Origin: Comamonas composti DSM 21721
Lineage (GTDB): Bacteria > Pseudomonadota > Gammaproteobacteria > Burkholderiales > Burkholderiaceae_C
Reading direction: 5' to 3'
NCBI RefSeq assembly: GCF_000429845.1
Contig: NZ_AUCQ01000003.1
Coordinates: forward strand, 230,378 to 294,377
DNA: 64,000 bases
A program made the translations under genes and the position numbers. This document shows, piece after piece, positions 63,862-64,000 of the stretch (the stretch's first letter is position 1; every line of letters begins with the position of its first letter). The notes under the pieces are model-generated. The model saw nothing but the letters and a program-made list of their open reading frames with translations. It made no database searches and was not told where the DNA came from.

Positions 63862-64000
63862 ATGCAGACCCAGCTTGCCCACGAATACCGCTCCCGGCCC
63901 GAAGGGCTGGAGGCCGAAGCCATTTTGCGCAAATGCGTGCATTGCGGGTTTTGCACGGCCACCTGTCCCACCTACCAGTTGCTGGGCGACGAGCGCGATG
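63862..64000 (+). CDS. glcF: Glycolate oxidase iron-sulfur subunit GlcF (5' end, cut by window)
   Basis: The first 46 codons are present. KCVHCGFCTATCPTYQLLGDERD carries a 4Fe-4S motif with C25, C28, C31 and C35, as in GlcF/LutA proteins. AAGGA lies just before the ATG at 63862. The rest lies outside the window. Confidence 0.88.
   Translation, partial: MQTQLAHEYRSRPEGLEAEAILRKCVHCGFCTATCPTYQLLGDERD

Overview
The window looks like an ordinary chromosomal segment of a GC-rich betaproteobacterium, most likely Comamonadaceae (Comamonas/Delftia-like). The genus is inferred from gene content, not tested. Supporting signs are a split cobalamin-dependent methionine synthase behind an SAH riboswitch, a urtABCDE cluster, an orphan Bug-type (TctC) receptor, several LysR regulators and dispersed palindromic repeats of a kind I associate with this family. 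No rRNA, tRNA, CRISPR array, prophage, transposase or plasmid function was seen.

Layout. 0.1-3.8 kb (minus): exonuclease, HpaR-like MarR regulator, HpaI aldolase and succinate-semialdehyde dehydrogenase, i.e. the end of homoprotocatechuate catabolism. 4-8.4 kb: glutamate dehydrogenase, PPK2 kinase, a lipoprotein glycerophosphodiester phosphodiesterase and a GNAT acetyltransferase. 8.5-11.4 kb: metH (C-terminal modules) with an SAH riboswitch in its leader. 11.5-17.8 kb: urea ABC transporter urtABCDE (minus), with a divergent LuxR-type response regulator. 17.8-21.4 kb: PACE efflux protein with divergent LysR, then an M30-like metallopeptidase lipoprotein and a small lipoprotein. 21.6-26.7 kb: stand-alone trpB, then a Fur-box-preceded TonB receptor and a DUF2218/siderophore-interacting protein, separated by a 269-bp MITE-like repeat. 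26.8-28.7 kb: minCDE. 28.9-36.2 kb: acetoacetyl-CoA synthetase, Ubi-type hydroxylase, NCS2 uracil permease, succinate:acetyl-CoA CoA-transferase, hotdog thioesterase. 36.2-42.2 kb: LysR / FAD-linked hydroxyacid oxidase / Bug receptor / second succinate-semialdehyde dehydrogenase, then a PduO-type cobalamin adenosyltransferase. 43-48.7 kb: D-lactate-dehydrogenase-like flavoprotein, YihY, LysR, YifB/ComM ATPase. 48.7-53.6 kb: YejM/PbgA-like sulfatase-fold membrane protein, LysR with divergent YbfB-type MFS permease, glutathione transferase. 53.7-58.8 kb: fused LivH-LivM permease and its binding protein without ATPases, ferredoxin-NADP reductase, IclR regulator. 59.0-61.6 kb: torF-glnK-amtB behind a textbook sigma-54 promoter and NtrC site. 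61.8-64.0 kb: glcE, a DUF1275 membrane protein and the start of glcF.

How the parts fit. Nitrogen scavenging is a theme (urea uptake, ammonium channel with PII and a porin, glutamate dehydrogenase). Carbon catabolism ends in succinate semialdehyde, acetoacetate, CoA-transfer or glycolate oxidation. One-carbon metabolism is sensed through SAH.

The most unusual material is non-coding. Three dispersed repeat families occur: a 269-bp MITE-like element with perfect 19-bp terminal inverted repeats (six full, partial or solo-end loci, always next to gene ends), a GC-rich repeat at two gene ends, and an AGCTGCTAGCGC-type palindrome apparently present even inside two reading frames. I see no defence island or obviously new multigene system. 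The best candidates for new biology are the repeat families, the LysR/oxidase/Bug/dehydrogenase cassette, the YejM homologue that keeps sulfatase-type catalytic residues, and the glcE-DUF1275-glcF arrangement.
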